Shown: one piece after another, positions 1 through 11,121 of the stretch | How positions within the stretch are numbered: position 1 is the first letter of the stretch | Layout of the letters: each line of letters begins with the position of its first letter | Notes under the pieces: model-generated | What the model saw: only the letters and a program-made list of their open reading frames with translations | The model's database searches: none | Told to the model about the DNA's origin: nothing | Source of the DNA: Clitoria ternatea | Taxonomy: Eukaryota; Streptophyta; Magnoliopsida; Fabales; Fabaceae | DNA length: 64,000 nucleotides | Direction of reading: 5' to 3' | Assembly (NCBI GenBank): GCA_037962975.1 | Contig: CM075674.1 | Coordinates: 40,438,501 to 40,502,500, forward strand | Translations under genes and position numbers: made by a program

Positions 1-504
1 AAGAACTATTATGACAATCGACATAGGCCACTCGAATTTCAAGTGCGCGACTGGGTGTTCCTGAGGATTTCACCGACTAAAGGTGTAGGTCGGATTTTGA
101 AGAGCCAGAAGCTTAATCCGAGATATATCGGACCATACTAAATATTGGAACGGATTGGTGAAGTTGCTTACCGACTGGATCTTCCCCAGTCGTTGACTAA
201 CATCCACAACGTGTTTCATGTATCACAACTTCGAGCCTATATTCCGTGCGACACAATGATTGTTCCGAGTGACTCCATTGAATTGAAGGAAGATCTGACG
301 GTGAAAGCTGTACCGATCAGTATTGAGGAGTATCAAACCAAACGATTAAGAAGCAAGGATGTGCCGTTGGTGAAGGTGAAATGACAAAACTTGAATTGGA
401 TGACCTACACTTGGGAATTAGAATCGAATATGAAGTAGATGTACCCCCATCTTTTTCAGTCGGAACATTGATTTCGGGGACGAAATCCCCTTTTAGGGGG
501 TGGA
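1..504 (+). pseudogene. 3' tail of a Ty3/gypsy (Tekay-like) polyprotein, integrase C-terminus
   Basis: Frame 1 reads through the region after the integrase core. It matches, residue by residue in style, the C-terminal part of the second Tekay element in this window (KNYYDNRHRPLEFQV, then LERIGEVAYRL and NIHNVFHVSQLR). The frame is broken by TAA at 139-141, TGA at 382-384 and TAG at 436-438, so the copy is dead. A chromodomain-like stretch with TYTWELES follows the second stop. The window cuts off the 5' part. A purine tract (AGGGGGTGGA, 495-504) lies directly before the LTR and fits the polypurine tract that primes plus-strand synthesis. The Tekay assignment comes from similarity to 14580-19127. 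Confidence in gypsy origin is high; confidence in the clade is moderate. Confidence 0.85.
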
Positions 505-1793
505 TGTAACATCCCTGATATTTTAATAAACATTATGAAGAGTGGAAAATATTAGCAAATGTTTTATAGATTTATTTAATATTTGATTTGCCTGAGCTGG
601 GGTCAAGGAATCCGGTGTCGGGCCGGCCTCAGATGTGAGGACCAAACAGGTGTTGAAGATCGGTGGTACATTGGAGGACGGGCAAACACGTGCTGTCTTG
701 TGGCTGATGATTATTCGGTATTCCTGATGTGGTCTTGGACTAACTGGTGTGAGGGGAATGCCTAACTCAGAATTATAGTCCGGATCAACCTTTTATATGA
801 CTGAGACCAACAGATGTACGTAACTAGGATGCGAGAACGGATGAAGTATCCGATCTCTCAAGCGTTAGGTCGGATTTCCGAGGTGTGGACACTATGCCAG
901 GATGTCGGTTGGCCGGTGTCCAGATTGGACTAATACTCTTATGAAGTATTAGACAATTGTGAATAATTAAACGTTGTGAAAGTAAATAAGCGTAGTTGGT
1001 TAGTTAATTATAAAAGAGTCCAATGTGGTGAAATTGATTAAAATTTTTAACGAGAATGCAAATAAAATAAGGGAAAAGGCTGTCTTGCCCCTGAGCTTTA
1101 TATAAAAGGAAATTCTCTCTCTCCCCTCTTTATTATTCATGAACCACTTCTTCTTCTTGGACTGTTTCTCCTTCTTCTTCGTTTTCTCCTCTCTCGTTGC
1201 TGAATTGCATACTCCGGAGGAGGACTCCGTTTGTGTTAAAACTTCAATCGAACCCCATTCCTGTGATCGTGGCCTCAAGGTGAGTCCACTGATCCGTTTT
1301 ATTTGTGGTTCCTTATCCCTTTCGTTTCTCTGGTAGCCAAGGACCATGCATGGCTGTATTCAAGTCTGTTCTCCACTCCTTTGGTGAGTGTGAGCTTAAA
1401 TGTGGCCCTTAGAGCCGAGGGTGTTGAGTTAACAGGTTTTGCATTCTGACCCGTAGGTAGTAGATTAGACAACGAAAGGCTGAGTGACGGAGCTGAGACT
1501 GTGAATCCAGTGCTCAGAGGACGAGACCGACACCAGGAGCAGATCATCGAAGCATGGAACCGAGGTATGGGGGGTGTTCGGGTTATGATTAATTTGAATA
1601 TGACTTATTTCCCATCCGAGTCATTGAACGGTGTGAACAGGGTAAGAAAATGTTATTGAATGTTGTTGCGTGCCCATGTTTGTACATGTGTGACTGTGTA
1701 CATCGATCAGTTAAAGATCGGGTATGGGGTTGAGTTAATCATGTCATGAGCTTGAAATGTTTAATGCTGAGATAATGTTGGATGAGTTGTATG
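505..1793 (+). repeat. 3' LTR of the oldest Tekay-like element, first part
   Basis: The LTR starts with TGTAACATCC right after the polypurine tract. It is interrupted at 1793 by the minus-strand Tekay element and resumes at 23392. It holds a TATA-like box near 1099 and a C/T-rich leader after it. No gene is supported here; the small ORFs lie in LTR sequence. Confidence 0.75.
1099..1108 (+). promoter_or_regulatory. TATA box of the LTR promoter
   Basis: TATATAAAAG lies about 595 bp into the LTR, followed about 25-30 bp later by a pyrimidine-rich start region. This is the usual arrangement of an LTR U3/R boundary. It was judged by eye only. Confidence 0.5.
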
Positions 1794-2165
1794 TGAGACG
1801 CCCTAAACCCCCAAATAAAATAGGGGAAAATTTTTCGCGTCTTTGGAGAAAGTAATAATTCAAATAATTAGAGTGGTGAAGTATTTTTCACCAAACCCCT
1901 GGATCTAAAATGAACCACTCCCATATATGAAGATATGAGAGGGTGAAACTAAATATAAATTTTTCAATCAGAATCAGCGGAAGAATTATTTAATTTGGTT
2001 TAATTAGTGGCAATTGATTTTCAAGAGGGGTCCATTCATAAAAATATGGGATATAATTTATATAATCTAGAAGGCCTAAATATTACTCCTTAACGCTTCA
2101 GAATAATATTTAAAGTAACAATCATGCATAGGATTCAAAGGTTCAGTTAAAATAATAATTAGCAG

Positions 2166-2700
2166 CATCAGGTGTCACTCGCTCAAGCGTGACTCACGTC
2201 GCTTGAGCGAGCCAGCGTACACACGCTTGAGCGGGCTGGGCGGTGCTGAGCGAAATGAAGGAATGAGCATCAGGGCTCAGCTCGCTTGAGCGAGCCCTGT
2301 CTCGCTTGAGCGAGACATGAAGGAATGCCTTGAGCGAAGGAAGCGAGACGCTTGAGCGAAGGAGGAGAGGAGTATCAGGGGTCGATCTCGCTTGAGCGGC
2401 CCAAGGCTCGCTTGAGCGAGATTGGTCCAGAAACGTTGAGAACTCTCTGGCCAATTTTCGCTTGGACGAGGCACCACTCGCCTGGGCGAAAATCGTCCAG
2501 AATCAATTCTCCTTCTCCCTCGCTTGAGCGCTGCCCTTCACGCCTGGGCGAAAATTATCCAGAATCAAAACACTGATTCTGTGGCAATCTCGCTTGGGCG
2601 AATTGCACGTCCGCTTGAGCGACTTTGGGGCAGAAACGAATTCCACAGTCCACACCAATCTCGCTCGAGCGAGATTGTCACTCGCTTGAGCGAGTTCTGC
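2166..2700. repeat. Cluster of CGCTTGAGCG palindromes in the Tekay LTR
   Basis: More than a dozen copies of CGCTTGAGCG and close variants stand 15-60 bp apart, usually extended symmetrically by CT...AG. A 22-bp perfect palindrome with centre GCTCGAGC lies at 2656-2677. Variants such as CGCCTGGGCG occur in the middle of the cluster. The same cluster is in the other LTR at 19812-20346. Confidence 0.9.
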
Positions 2701-3904
2701 AGAAACTTAGCAGAAACGAGGATTCTCTTGGAATTAGCTTATAAAAATTAACTCCTTCTATTTTGGCCTAACCTAGGACCATATTTCACCATATTATGCA
2801 TGCACCAAACTCATGTAATGTTACAATACAAAACTACATGATTCTTTCATATAATTAAATACCAACAACATCATCATGCTAAGATTAATTCATGCATATG
2901 ATCCAAATTCAACATTATGCCACATACACTCCCTACATACATTTGGATCCAACATCATTTCACAACTCCAAAGCATGACATAAAATCACAGCATACATTC
3001 ATTAGTCAAGGACAAGTATCAAGATTCGTTCTTTACAACTTTTGGGTCATGAATGAAAATTGTCATTACACAAACATGTCCAATTTTCTCCCATGACCTC
3101 CAAAATTATCAACATTACAAAATTGAGTATATAAACCTCATATACTCTACAAAACAGATTTCATGCCGGCCAAGGCTTACACATTCCTATCCATATTTTA
3201 CCTTCTTCATACTCAGCCTCCAAAAGTTGTAGGATTTAAGTCATACCTACATCAACTTTAAAAATGGCAACGGGGAGGTGAGTAACATAATCCAAATGAA
3301 TTAAAGTCATACATTATGATGAAATACATGTATACTTGCATAATTAGCAATCATTACACCACATCATACATTATACACAATACATCTTATAATTTCAAGT
3401 ATACATTCACGATATCAATCATTTGGATTGCCAAACACACACATCGGGTTAGTATTCAACTCTTTCCCCTTTCAATTCTCAATCATCCGTTGCCACTAGG
3501 GGCTTTCAACTAGGCATATCTCCAACTATATGCAAATGCTCTTAAAGCTAATGCATATGCACAAGAATTTATCGTCAAACAATGCGGATCCGACTGTGGG
3601 AGAATATATCATTAAATCAATTCAATTGTGGGACAAGCATAGGTGTGCTACTATGCCCCTACTGCAGTAGAAAAAATTGTGTACACATATATCTCAATTC
3701 ATGCATGCTTACATCATCATAATTTTACTGGTACCAAAACGCTATCGTCCATCTGTAGCACTAGTCACCCTGTGACTTACGGATCAACATCTTGGCCTCA
3801 ACTACCACAAGTGCTACGGGCCCCTCCCGAACACACATCGAGAGAGCCGTGTCCCATTGGACACCAAGGTAAACTCGCTCACCATAGAGCCGCCCGCCCA
3901 CTGG

Positions 3905-3909
3905 GCCCG
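3905..3909. other. Target-site duplication GCCCG, left copy
   Basis: GCCCG occurs directly left of TGATGATGTTTT and again at 12765-12769 directly right of CACTTATCA. The uninterrupted LTR at about 21550 has this pentamer once, in context CTGGGCCCGCCACAT. That proves the insertion point. Confidence 0.97.
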
Positions 3910-5552
3910 TGATGATGTTTTGATTATATTTGGAATGAAGAGTTCATTGAAAGAGAATCAAGTTTGTATAATGTGAACTCAAGGTAATGCTTGTGCCAAG
4001 TTTAAACACAGAAGTTGTAATATAGTATAGTTGTCGTTCCACTGAGGAGGTGTTAGAATGAAGATCTTAGTTTTGAATTGATTAGGCAGAAGGTTTTTAG
4101 TTTGTTTTGTTGTGAATGATGTTGAATGAAAAAGTAATAAATAACAGAGAGTAAAATTTTGCAAAAGATAACAGTGAAAGGTTTTTGAGAGAAATTAATT
4201 TGGTAAAACAGGGATTGGCTTCATCACATCTTCACCTTCTGTAAGCTGCATAAGTTTTTATATAAGTAAATCGAAAAGATAGTTTCTACGTCACAATCAT
4301 AGTCATTTGTATCGATCCCTCGACTACAAAATTCATAAGAATGATTTCAAACCGCTGATCCCTCAGTCACTTTGAAATCATCCCAGCATTATCGATCGAT
4401 TGTTTTGACGTTTATTGCGTTAGACACCATCCCTGGCTACCTACTCATAATAAGTATTTCTTTTAGATCTGCTTTCAAAAGTCACTTCCCAGCATACTTG
4501 AGAAAACTTAAAACAAGAAAATGGTGATCAAGTACTTTCAGGCATTAAACGCAGAAGGAAATACAGAAACTTATCAAATCTCATTACTAAATAAAAACTT
4601 ACAGCAACATTACTTTAGTGTTGAATGGATTACAGCCAATCCCATAAGGGAGATTTAGCTACTCATGCCTTGCATTTTCACCATCAAAGAGTGAATACAG
4701 AAAATAATGGAAAGTGTGAATGAAAATACAGAGGATGAGATGAATCTGATGATGGATGTAGCTTGATTTATAGAGGTTATGCTCTAGCTTCCCATGCCCA
4801 CTTGCGTAGAACCCATGCAGCATCTTTCAGAGACTTGTAGAAACACAAGAAAGTGGGTGAGTTGGCATCGCATCATTGGTGAATAAAGAATTAAGAGACC
4901 CATACTGCAGGAGTCACGCTTGAGCTTGATGGTCACGCTCAAGCGTGACAGGTTCTGATGCTTTTTGATGGTCTCACGCTCAAGCTGAATTAACCACGCT
5001 CAAGCGTGGCCTTCCTTATGGTGCAGAACATTGCTCACGCTTACTCCTTCTCAGCTACGCTCAAGCGTGGCTTTGTTATCCATCAGTTACGCTCCAGCGT
5101 GTATGGTCACGCTCGAGCTCCTTCTAGTCACGCTCAAGCGTGCTTCATGTGCAGGGTCACGCTCACGCTCACGCTTAATCTTCGCTTGGGCGCTCTCGAG
5201 CTCACGCTCAAGCGGCTCTTCCCCACGCTTGAGCGTGAGAGGGGTCCTGATGCCTCTTTGTCTTCTTTAAGTCATGCTTGCCATGCTTAATCCTCGCTCA
5301 AGCATCTAGTATTCACGCTTAAGAGTGAGAGATGCTTTATGTTCTCAAACTTTCATGCTCAAGCTTGCTTACTTTGTCTTGCCTTCCTGTTGAGTTCCCT
5401 GCACTTTCCAAGGGTTTAAACATAATACTTTTTTTATACACTACTTAAAAGATTCATGCTCACTTCCTTTAATAATTCATTAATTTAGCTCAAATTCTTT
5501 ACAAAATTAGTTCAAATGAGTCATGAAATCAATGCTTAATCAACACTTATCA
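3910..5552 (-). repeat. Left (3') LTR of the Athila/Tat-like element
   Basis: Starts TGATGATGTTTTG and ends CACTTATCA. It is 1643 bp and nearly identical to 11122-12764. A palindrome cluster with CACGCT...AGCGTG flanks lies at about 4912-5375. Confidence 0.95.
4912..5375. repeat. Palindrome cluster (CACGCTCAAGCGTG type) in the LTR
   Basis: Repeated CACGCTCAAGCGTG and variants. Symmetric extension is clear in several copies, for example GTCACGCTCAAGCGTGAC near 4942 and CCACGCTCAAGCGTGG near 4993. The outer pairs differ from those of the Tekay LTR cluster while the centre is shared. The second LTR has the same cluster at about 12124-12590. Confidence 0.9.
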
Positions 5553-5590
5553 AACTCTCCCCAACCTAGATTTTTGCTTGTCCTCAAGTA
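5553..5590 (-). other. Polypurine tract of the Athila/Tat-like element
   Basis: On the minus strand GGTTGGGGAGAGTTT directly precedes the LTR start TGATAAGTG, and CTTGAGGACAAGCAAAAA lies just upstream. This is a typical layout for Athila/Tat elements, and it fixes the direction of the element. Confidence 0.75.
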
Positions 5591-7036
5591 AAAAGAAGTT
5601 TGGAAAGGGAATCAAGCATTTCAACAAAATTAGCTTCTGTACAGACAAATTTTTAAAAGACAATAATCTCAATTTATCTCAAGTAAATGATTTCCTCAAT
5701 GCCAATTCTTTGAAATGTACTGTACCATTAATTTGTTCACAACGCAGGTAACCAAATGCTATAAGAATAAGGAACTCTCATTATTTCTCACCAGGTGGGT
5801 GTGTTTGCACATTCATCATGAGGACTGCCTAATTAACATTGCCGGCCATTTCTAATCACAATCAATTCATTAGATAAGTAGGGATCAAAAAGGTCTTTTC
5901 AAGGTTGTAATGAGGCTGGGCTATCAAGAATTCTTGGTTTTTCTTTGAGTTCAAAGTGCATGCATAAGAAGAGCATATGTTCTAAAATTTTTCAAATTTT
6001 TATGAGGCTTCTTCTTTTATGCTATTGAATTCTTCGCTTCTTTTTCTAGTTCTCTATTTTTGTTACATGTTGGAGAACTTTATTTCTTTTTTTTTTAGCC
6101 TCAGTTTCTTTTATCACCCTTTTTTGGAGAAGTGTTTTATGCTCTTTTAAAAATCTTTAAGCATGCTGGTAAGGTACGATTTTATTTCTCATGCTTGGTT
6201 TAGGGTGTTTGAATAAAATTTTTGGCTCAAAAATGGCTACAAAAATTGGGTCATATTCTTAAGGGTAGCTTTTTGGCTCTGAGTTTGTTTTATTTTTTTA
6301 AAATTTGCCTTTATCATTTCCTTGCTAAATCTTTAAAAGAAGTGTTAATCAGAAAATCAGGCAATGCTTATTTGACGAATTCTCATGAGACTCTCAGTGT
6401 TTAGATTTGTCACTTCTCACCAGGATATAAGGCTTACTTTCCTTATTCTAACAGAAAAAGGGTTCACGCATGTAAACAATAAAAAGTACATTCATTCCAA
6501 TTCCTTGGTTCTTAATTCAGCCATTTTACCCTTTAACAATCAAGTTTATTGTCTAAAAAAATATTCTGCTGCTTAGAAACTCTTGTTCAAAAAGTAAAAT
6601 CTTTGGTTGGGTTTTTCAAAAATGTTCAAAGTTTTAATCATCAAAACAGGAATAATCACAAGCAAATAATCACAAGCAAACAAGGATAATCACAAGCAAT
6701 TATAAAGTATGCTGCACTAAAGATAAAGTAAAGCTATAAATTGTCAATTTGAAATAAAACTAAGTAGCAATTTAAACTTCAAGAAATGAAAGCATTAAAA
6801 ATTTTTCACTCTTCCTCAGATGAGTCCTCTTCTGTTCCCTGGTCTCTTTCTGGAGGTCCCTGTGTTAAAGTTCCTGGCCTATCCTCACCTCCTCCCACAA
6901 AAGGAGGCCTGTCCCCAGGCCAAGCAAGTAGGGCCTCAAACTGGGCAGGTGGCATCCAAGGATTGTGTTGACCTGCAGGAATACTGTGATAAAGGCCACT
7001 GTGAATGTGTAACAAACCTCTATGATGAGCGTTCTG
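5591..7036 (-). other. Non-coding 3' interior of the Athila/Tat-like element
   Basis: About 1.4 kb between the polypurine tract and the end of the transposon-protein ORF. It is AT-rich with T-runs on the plus strand and short direct repeats near 6655-6700 (aataatcacaagcaaa). I found no coding domain or conserved structure in it. Confidence 0.6.
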
Positions 7037-8098
7037 CTAGGCCAGGAGGTGGCTATTTTGAATTTTCAGGATGTGAATGCCTTGTAAAATCAGAGTGGCT
7101 TCTGTGCTGAGGGGAGGATGGGCAGGTGTTGTGTTGAATGCTTGCTGTGCTGCTTGAGAGGAGGGTGGAGGGGGTACATCAGTTGCAGGAGGTACTGGAT
7201 TACTGCAGTAACGCTCAATGAAGCGTTTGTCTATGGAAGGCCTAATTGGTTTGAGGTCTTGTACCTCAACACCATGAGCTGCACAAAAATCAGTGATAAA
7301 GGCAGGAAAACCGAGACTCCCTTTTACCTTTTGACCTGCCTGGGAATACTTCTGGTCAGAAATCATAAACTTGTGAATTTCATCAGAGAGTATTTGGGCT
7401 AGATCAATGGAGATGTCCTCTCTCAGAATGCAGTATAGCAAATAGCACCTACTAAAAATTAAATCAGAGACATGAGCGTTAGGTGCTATGTTAGCTAATA
7501 AGAAAGAAGTCCAAACTTGAGAAATAGAAGTCATGTCTTTTCTTAAAATTCTCAGTGGGGTCTCTCCTTGCCCCATTTGAAAGTGGTGTCCTGGAACACA
7601 TATGGCTGCTTCAAGGTCATTTGTGGCAATGAATTGGTTCCTTACAACCATAGCAGCATATTCACATATTTCTCCCTCTCCTAGGGTCATAATGTTCCCC
7701 AAGTAAAAATTGATTGTGTCCCTGTCATAGGAGAGCCAGGTTCCCCTCACATAAGTTTTTCTTTCTCCTCCTCCATCTTTTGTCCAAGCATTCGCATAGA
7801 ATTCTCTTACAACTTCTGGGTCATATTTCTCCCTTGGGTAACATACTTTTAACCAATTTCTCCTCCTTATGATTTGTAGGAAAGCGTCACAATCTCCCAA
7901 GGCCAAATCTACTTTTCTTTCTGGTATAAATGTCCAGTTTGAGATGTCCTCATAACGCTTGCTCTTACTTTTATTCCTGAATCTTGGAGCATCATCTTGT
8001 TCATCTATGCGTGGTCTTTTGCCTTTATTTCTTCGGGAGCTCCTTGCTGGGGAAGTAGTGACAGGGGGGTTTGGTGCAGTTTGCTTTGTTCTGGCCAT
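7037..8098 (-). CDS. Putative plant transposon protein with a histone H3-like N-terminus
   Basis: An open frame of 353 codons if started at the ATG at 8098. A longer start at 8176 would add 26 mostly hydrophobic residues. The 8098 start is preferred because it directly follows a polypyrimidine-CAG stretch that looks like a 3' splice site, and because it yields a sensible basic N-terminus. The protein begins MARTKQTA, identical to histone H3 residues 1-7 plus the initiator Met. A basic nuclear-localisation-like stretch (RRNKGKRPR) follows. The core (about 50-270, with VREFYANAW, VRGTWLSY and INFYLGN) resembles the 'putative plant transposon protein' family found in Athila/Tat-type elements. 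The C-terminus is Pro/Gln/Thr-rich. Its function in the family is unknown. It occupies the place where pol should be. No stop or frameshift interrupts it, which fits a young element. Confidence 0.8.
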   Translation of the reverse strand: MARTKQTAPNPPVTTSPARSSRRNKGKRPRIDEQDDAPRFRNKSKSKRYEDISNWTFIPERKVDLALGDCDAFLQIIRRRNWLKVCYPREKYDPEVVREFYANAWTKDGGGERKTYVRGTWLSYDRDTINFYLGNIMTLGEGEICEYAAMVVRNQFIATNDLEAAICVPGHHFQMGQGETPLRILRKDMTSISQVWTSFLLANIAPNAHVSDLIFSRCYLLYCILREDISIDLAQILSDEIHKFMISDQKYSQAGQKVKGSLGFPAFITDFCAAHGVEVQDLKPIRPSIDKRFIERYCSNPVPPATDVPPPPSSQAAQQAFNTTPAHPPLSTEATLILQGIHILKIQNSHLLA

Positions 8099-8140
8099 CT
8101 GGAAGAATCCGAGAGTGATAGAGAGAATGATTTGCAAAAG
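8099..8140 (-). promoter_or_regulatory. Candidate 3' splice site just before the MARTKQTA start
   Basis: On the minus strand TCTCTCTATCACTCTCGG is followed by ATTCTTCCAG and then ATGGCC. A pyrimidine-rich run ending in CAG right at the start codon would let this ORF be translated from a spliced subgenomic RNA. A possible donor (AG/GTGATT near 11098, minus strand) lies just inside the 5' LTR. The site was seen by eye and is unproven. Confidence 0.4.
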
Positions 8141-8295
8141 AAAAGTGTGACTTATGAGATGAGAGTGAAAAGACAATTATTGGAGAAGAAATGGCAGTTA
8201 TAAAACTTAGAAAGTCAGGAGATTGATGGACGGTTATGTGAGTGAGAGAGTGGGAAGTTTCAAAATTCTACATTTATTAGCATCAGGGGGCCGTT

Positions 8296-8815
8296 TTGCA
8301 TTTTACGCTTGAGCGCTGGAGTGCCACGCTTGAGCGCAAGAGTATCACGCTTGAGCGCAGTATTATCACGCTTGAGCGCAGGGGTGTCACGCTTGAGCGC
8401 AGGGGCGTCACGCTTGAGCGTGATCGACCAACAGGGGGGCTTTTGTCTCGCTTAGGCGTTGTTACTTCCTCGCTTGAGCGTGTGGGCTTTGATGCAAAGT
8501 ATATTTTCCTCGCTCAAGCGTATGTTTGTCCCGCTTAAGCGTGACACAAAAATTTCCATACCTGATGCTTAATCAATTCCTCGCTTGAGCGAAGAGTCTT
8601 GCTTTGAGCGTGGTAGCCTCTGCTTGATTTTCCAGGTCCTTTCGCTTAAGCGCAAAAGATCACGCTCAAGCGTGATCGGGTTTATCTTGAAACTTTGTTT
8701 TGCAGTGATGCCACGCTCAAGGCTTGATTCTTTCGCTTAAGCTTGATGTGGATAGTGAGTGACTTACCTTGGCTCGCTTAAGCGAGATTATCCACGCTTG
8801 AGCGAGGTGATTTCC
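8296..8815. repeat. Internal palindrome cluster with a 21-bp minisatellite
   Basis: From 8300 to 8425 a 21-bp unit (core CACGCTTGAGCGCAGGGG) repeats about six times. After that, looser copies of CGCTTGAGCG and CGCTCAAGCG continue to 8810, including a 20-bp copy GATCACGCTCAAGCGTGATC near 8660 and the perfect palindrome CTCGCTTAAGCGAG near 8774. This lies outside the LTRs, between the gag-protease and transposon-protein ORFs. Confidence 0.9.
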
Positions 8816-9027
8816 TCATGCTTCTCTTAATTCATCCTCCAGCCCCAGTTTTGTTTGCCTTTGTTTGAAACTTTTATTTGGGATTCTCTTGATGAGTAAT
8901 CTACAAGGTAAACAGAAACTTTACTAATAATTAAAAATACAATTTTCATGGAAAGAAAGCATAAAAGATTGGGTTGCCTCCCAATGAGCGCTTTGTTTAA
9001 CGTCATTAGCTTGACGCCTGATTTTTT

Positions 9028-10971
9028 TCAAGTTGGGTCATGGAGTTGGTGGATAAGAGTATTGAGTTTTTCCACCTCCTTGCCTAAGTCAGGCCTTGGC
9101 TTTCTTCCATTCTGTTTTTCAAGTGCACCTTCAATAGCAAAATCAGCTTCTTCTTTTTGCACTCGAATTTTTACTTTTCTGTCATCCACATTTATGATGA
9201 CTTTGGCTGCTTTCAAGAATGGTCTCCCCAGTATTAGAGGGACTTCAGAATCTTCCTCCATATCTATGACAACAAAGTTCTCATGAAATTCAAATTTATC
9301 AACTTTGACCTCAATATTTTCAGCAATACCATAAGGGGTTTTTATTGATTGATCTACCATTTTTAAAGTCATGTTTGTTGGCTTTACTGAAAAATCCCCT
9401 ATACTTTTAAGTGTGGATAATGGCATCAAATTTACACTAGCACCAAGATCTAATAAAGCTTTACTTTTTGAAAGATTTCCAATAGTGACAGGAATAGAAA
9501 AACTCCCTGGATCTTTGGTGTTATAAGGTACTGCTTCAGGTGTGATAGCATCATGTCCATCTTCTTCCTCAGTTATTTCCTCAGTCAGTGTGGTCACAGC
9601 CTTGCAATGCTCTATTGGATTTATTTCAGTGTTTTCTCCATACTGAGGCTTCTGTTTCTCAGCAAGTTGTCGGGCTAGTTGTCCCAATTGTGTTTCCAAG
9701 TTCCTAAGTGATGCCTCATTGTTCTTTTGACTTGCTAAAGAAGTTTGCATAAATTTTTCCAAAGTTTCCTCTAATCTAGAAGTTCTCTCCACCAAAGAAG
9801 GACCATTATTTTGATATGGTTTAGAAGAGCTGGGCTCTTGCTTCCATCCTTGGCCTTGGTTTTGGTTACTTCTCCATCCCTGAAATGGTTGGTTAGAAAA
9901 ATTTGAATTGAAATTACCAGACCTTCCTTGGTTGTTCATGAAGTATACAGTTGCTTCTTGTGAGCCACGGTTCTCATTGAGATGATCTCCTCCATAAAAG
10001 TTACATGTTACAGGCATTTGTTGTTGCCCTGGTTGTGATGATTGTACTGCATGTAACTGTTGAGGAAGATTGGATATCTTTTTAGTCAATGCTTCTAATT
10101 GTTGGGTTAGAATTTTGTTCTGTGCTAAAATGGCATCTGTGGTGTTTAAGTCAAGGACTCCTTTCCTTTGAACTTGCTGACGATCGTGTTGAGCTTGGTA
10201 GTCTGTTGAGGATAAAGCTTCTATTATCCTTGTGGCTTGGTCAGCATCCACTGTCATTATTGTTCCTCCTGCTGCTGCATCTAAAATCATTTTAGTGTCA
10301 GCCCTTAAACCACTGTAAAAAATATTAAGTTGTGCAATATCTTCAAGTCCATGGTTTGGGCATTTTCTGAGCAGTGATTTAAAGCGTTCCCATGCCTCAC
10401 AAAAAGGTTCATCTTGGCCTTGTCTAAATGTTGTAATATCTGATTTGGCCTTGATGAATCTAGATGGAGGAAAGAACCTTTGTAGAAATTTTTCTTCAAC
10501 TATATTCCAGCTATTCAAACTTTGATTTGGATGAGATTGTAACCACTCCTTTGCTTTTCCTGCTAAAGAGAAAGGAAATAGTCTTAAATATGCAGCATCA
10601 ATAACATCTTGGTTAAATCCCATGGTTCCAACCAATTCATAGAATGTGGCCAAGTGAGTATACGGATCTTCACTTGACATTCCAGTAAATTAGTGTGAAC
10701 TAATCAAACTAAGAAATGCTGGTTTCATTTCTAATGCTCTGACAGTGTTTGGAACTGCAATGCTTGAGAAATGTCTTGGCCCTTGCTGTAAAGCATAGTC
10801 TCCAAGTGTTCTCCTTGGTGGGTTTTGATTGTTGCTGTTGACATCCATTGTATCAGAGGAAGTTTGTCCTACGTGGAAGTTCTGCTTGGCTTTCTTGATT
10901 TTCTTGAGGAACCTGTCTATCTCTCGATCAAATGCAAGTTGTTCTTTTGTACCCTGTCCTCTCAAGATCAT
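9028..10971 (-). pseudogene. gag-protease of the Athila/Tat-like element, one in-frame stop
   Basis: The frame starts near 10971 and runs to 9028, broken only by a TAA at 10692-10690; the two pieces are in the same frame. The N-terminal part holds PPRRTLGDYALQQGP, followed by a retrotransposon gag core (GKAKEWLQS, EKFLQRFFPP). The zinc knuckle is degenerate: at the CNFYGGDHLNENR segment two of the expected Cys positions are Tyr and Arg. A retropepsin domain follows, with LDLGASVNLMP as catalytic motif (DLGA is usual in this clade) and the ILGRPFL flap-side motif. The frame ends at 9028 with no reverse transcriptase behind it. Gag would form particles and the protease would mature them. One stop and the damaged knuckle suggest recent loss of function. 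Confidence 0.85.
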
Positions 10972-11103
10972 AAATCAAGTACTCAAAATAGCAAAGTTAC
11001 TACATAAAAAAATAAAAATAAAAATAAAAACAAATTGAAAACAAATTTATTTACACTGTCTTGTCAATTCAATGCTAAAATATTCAAACTTAAATCACCT
11101 CCC

Positions 11104-11120
11104 CGGCAGGGCGCCAGAAC
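11104..11120 (-). other. Primer binding site of the Athila/Tat-like element
   Basis: On the minus strand TGGCGCCCTGCCGGGG lies a few bases after the LTR end. It resembles the TGGCGCCGTTGCCGGGG primer site common in Athila/Tat elements, which is usually ascribed to tRNA-Asp. The tRNA identity is inferred. Confidence 0.65.
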
Positions 11121-11121
11121 T

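Larger units (their letters stand above)
1794..3909 (-). repeat. Left (3') LTR of the Tekay element, outer part
   Basis: This matches 19438-21552 nearly base for base. It includes a cluster of CGCTTGAGCG palindromes (2166-2700). It stops at GGGCCCG (3903-3909), where the Athila-like element inserted. The TSD gcccg is 3905-3909. Confidence 0.92.

Noticed and set aside
1000..1547. Overlapping ORFs near the LTR TATA box
   Set aside because: They lie in the LTR leader with C/T-rich composition; no domain or conserved start is seen.
2166..2700. CRISPR-like array of palindromic repeats
   Set aside because: Spacing is irregular, repeats are only about 10-22 bp, there are no cas genes, and the DNA is plant nuclear.
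2194..2751. Overlapping ORFs rich in Ser/Arg in the Tekay LTR, also at 19819-20397
   Set aside because: They are products of the palindrome cluster in several frames and are identical in both LTRs by repeat identity.
8296..8538. Plus-strand ORF with repeated TLER units
   Set aside because: It is the translation of the 21-bp palindrome minisatellite, with no start context and on the strand opposite to the element's genes.
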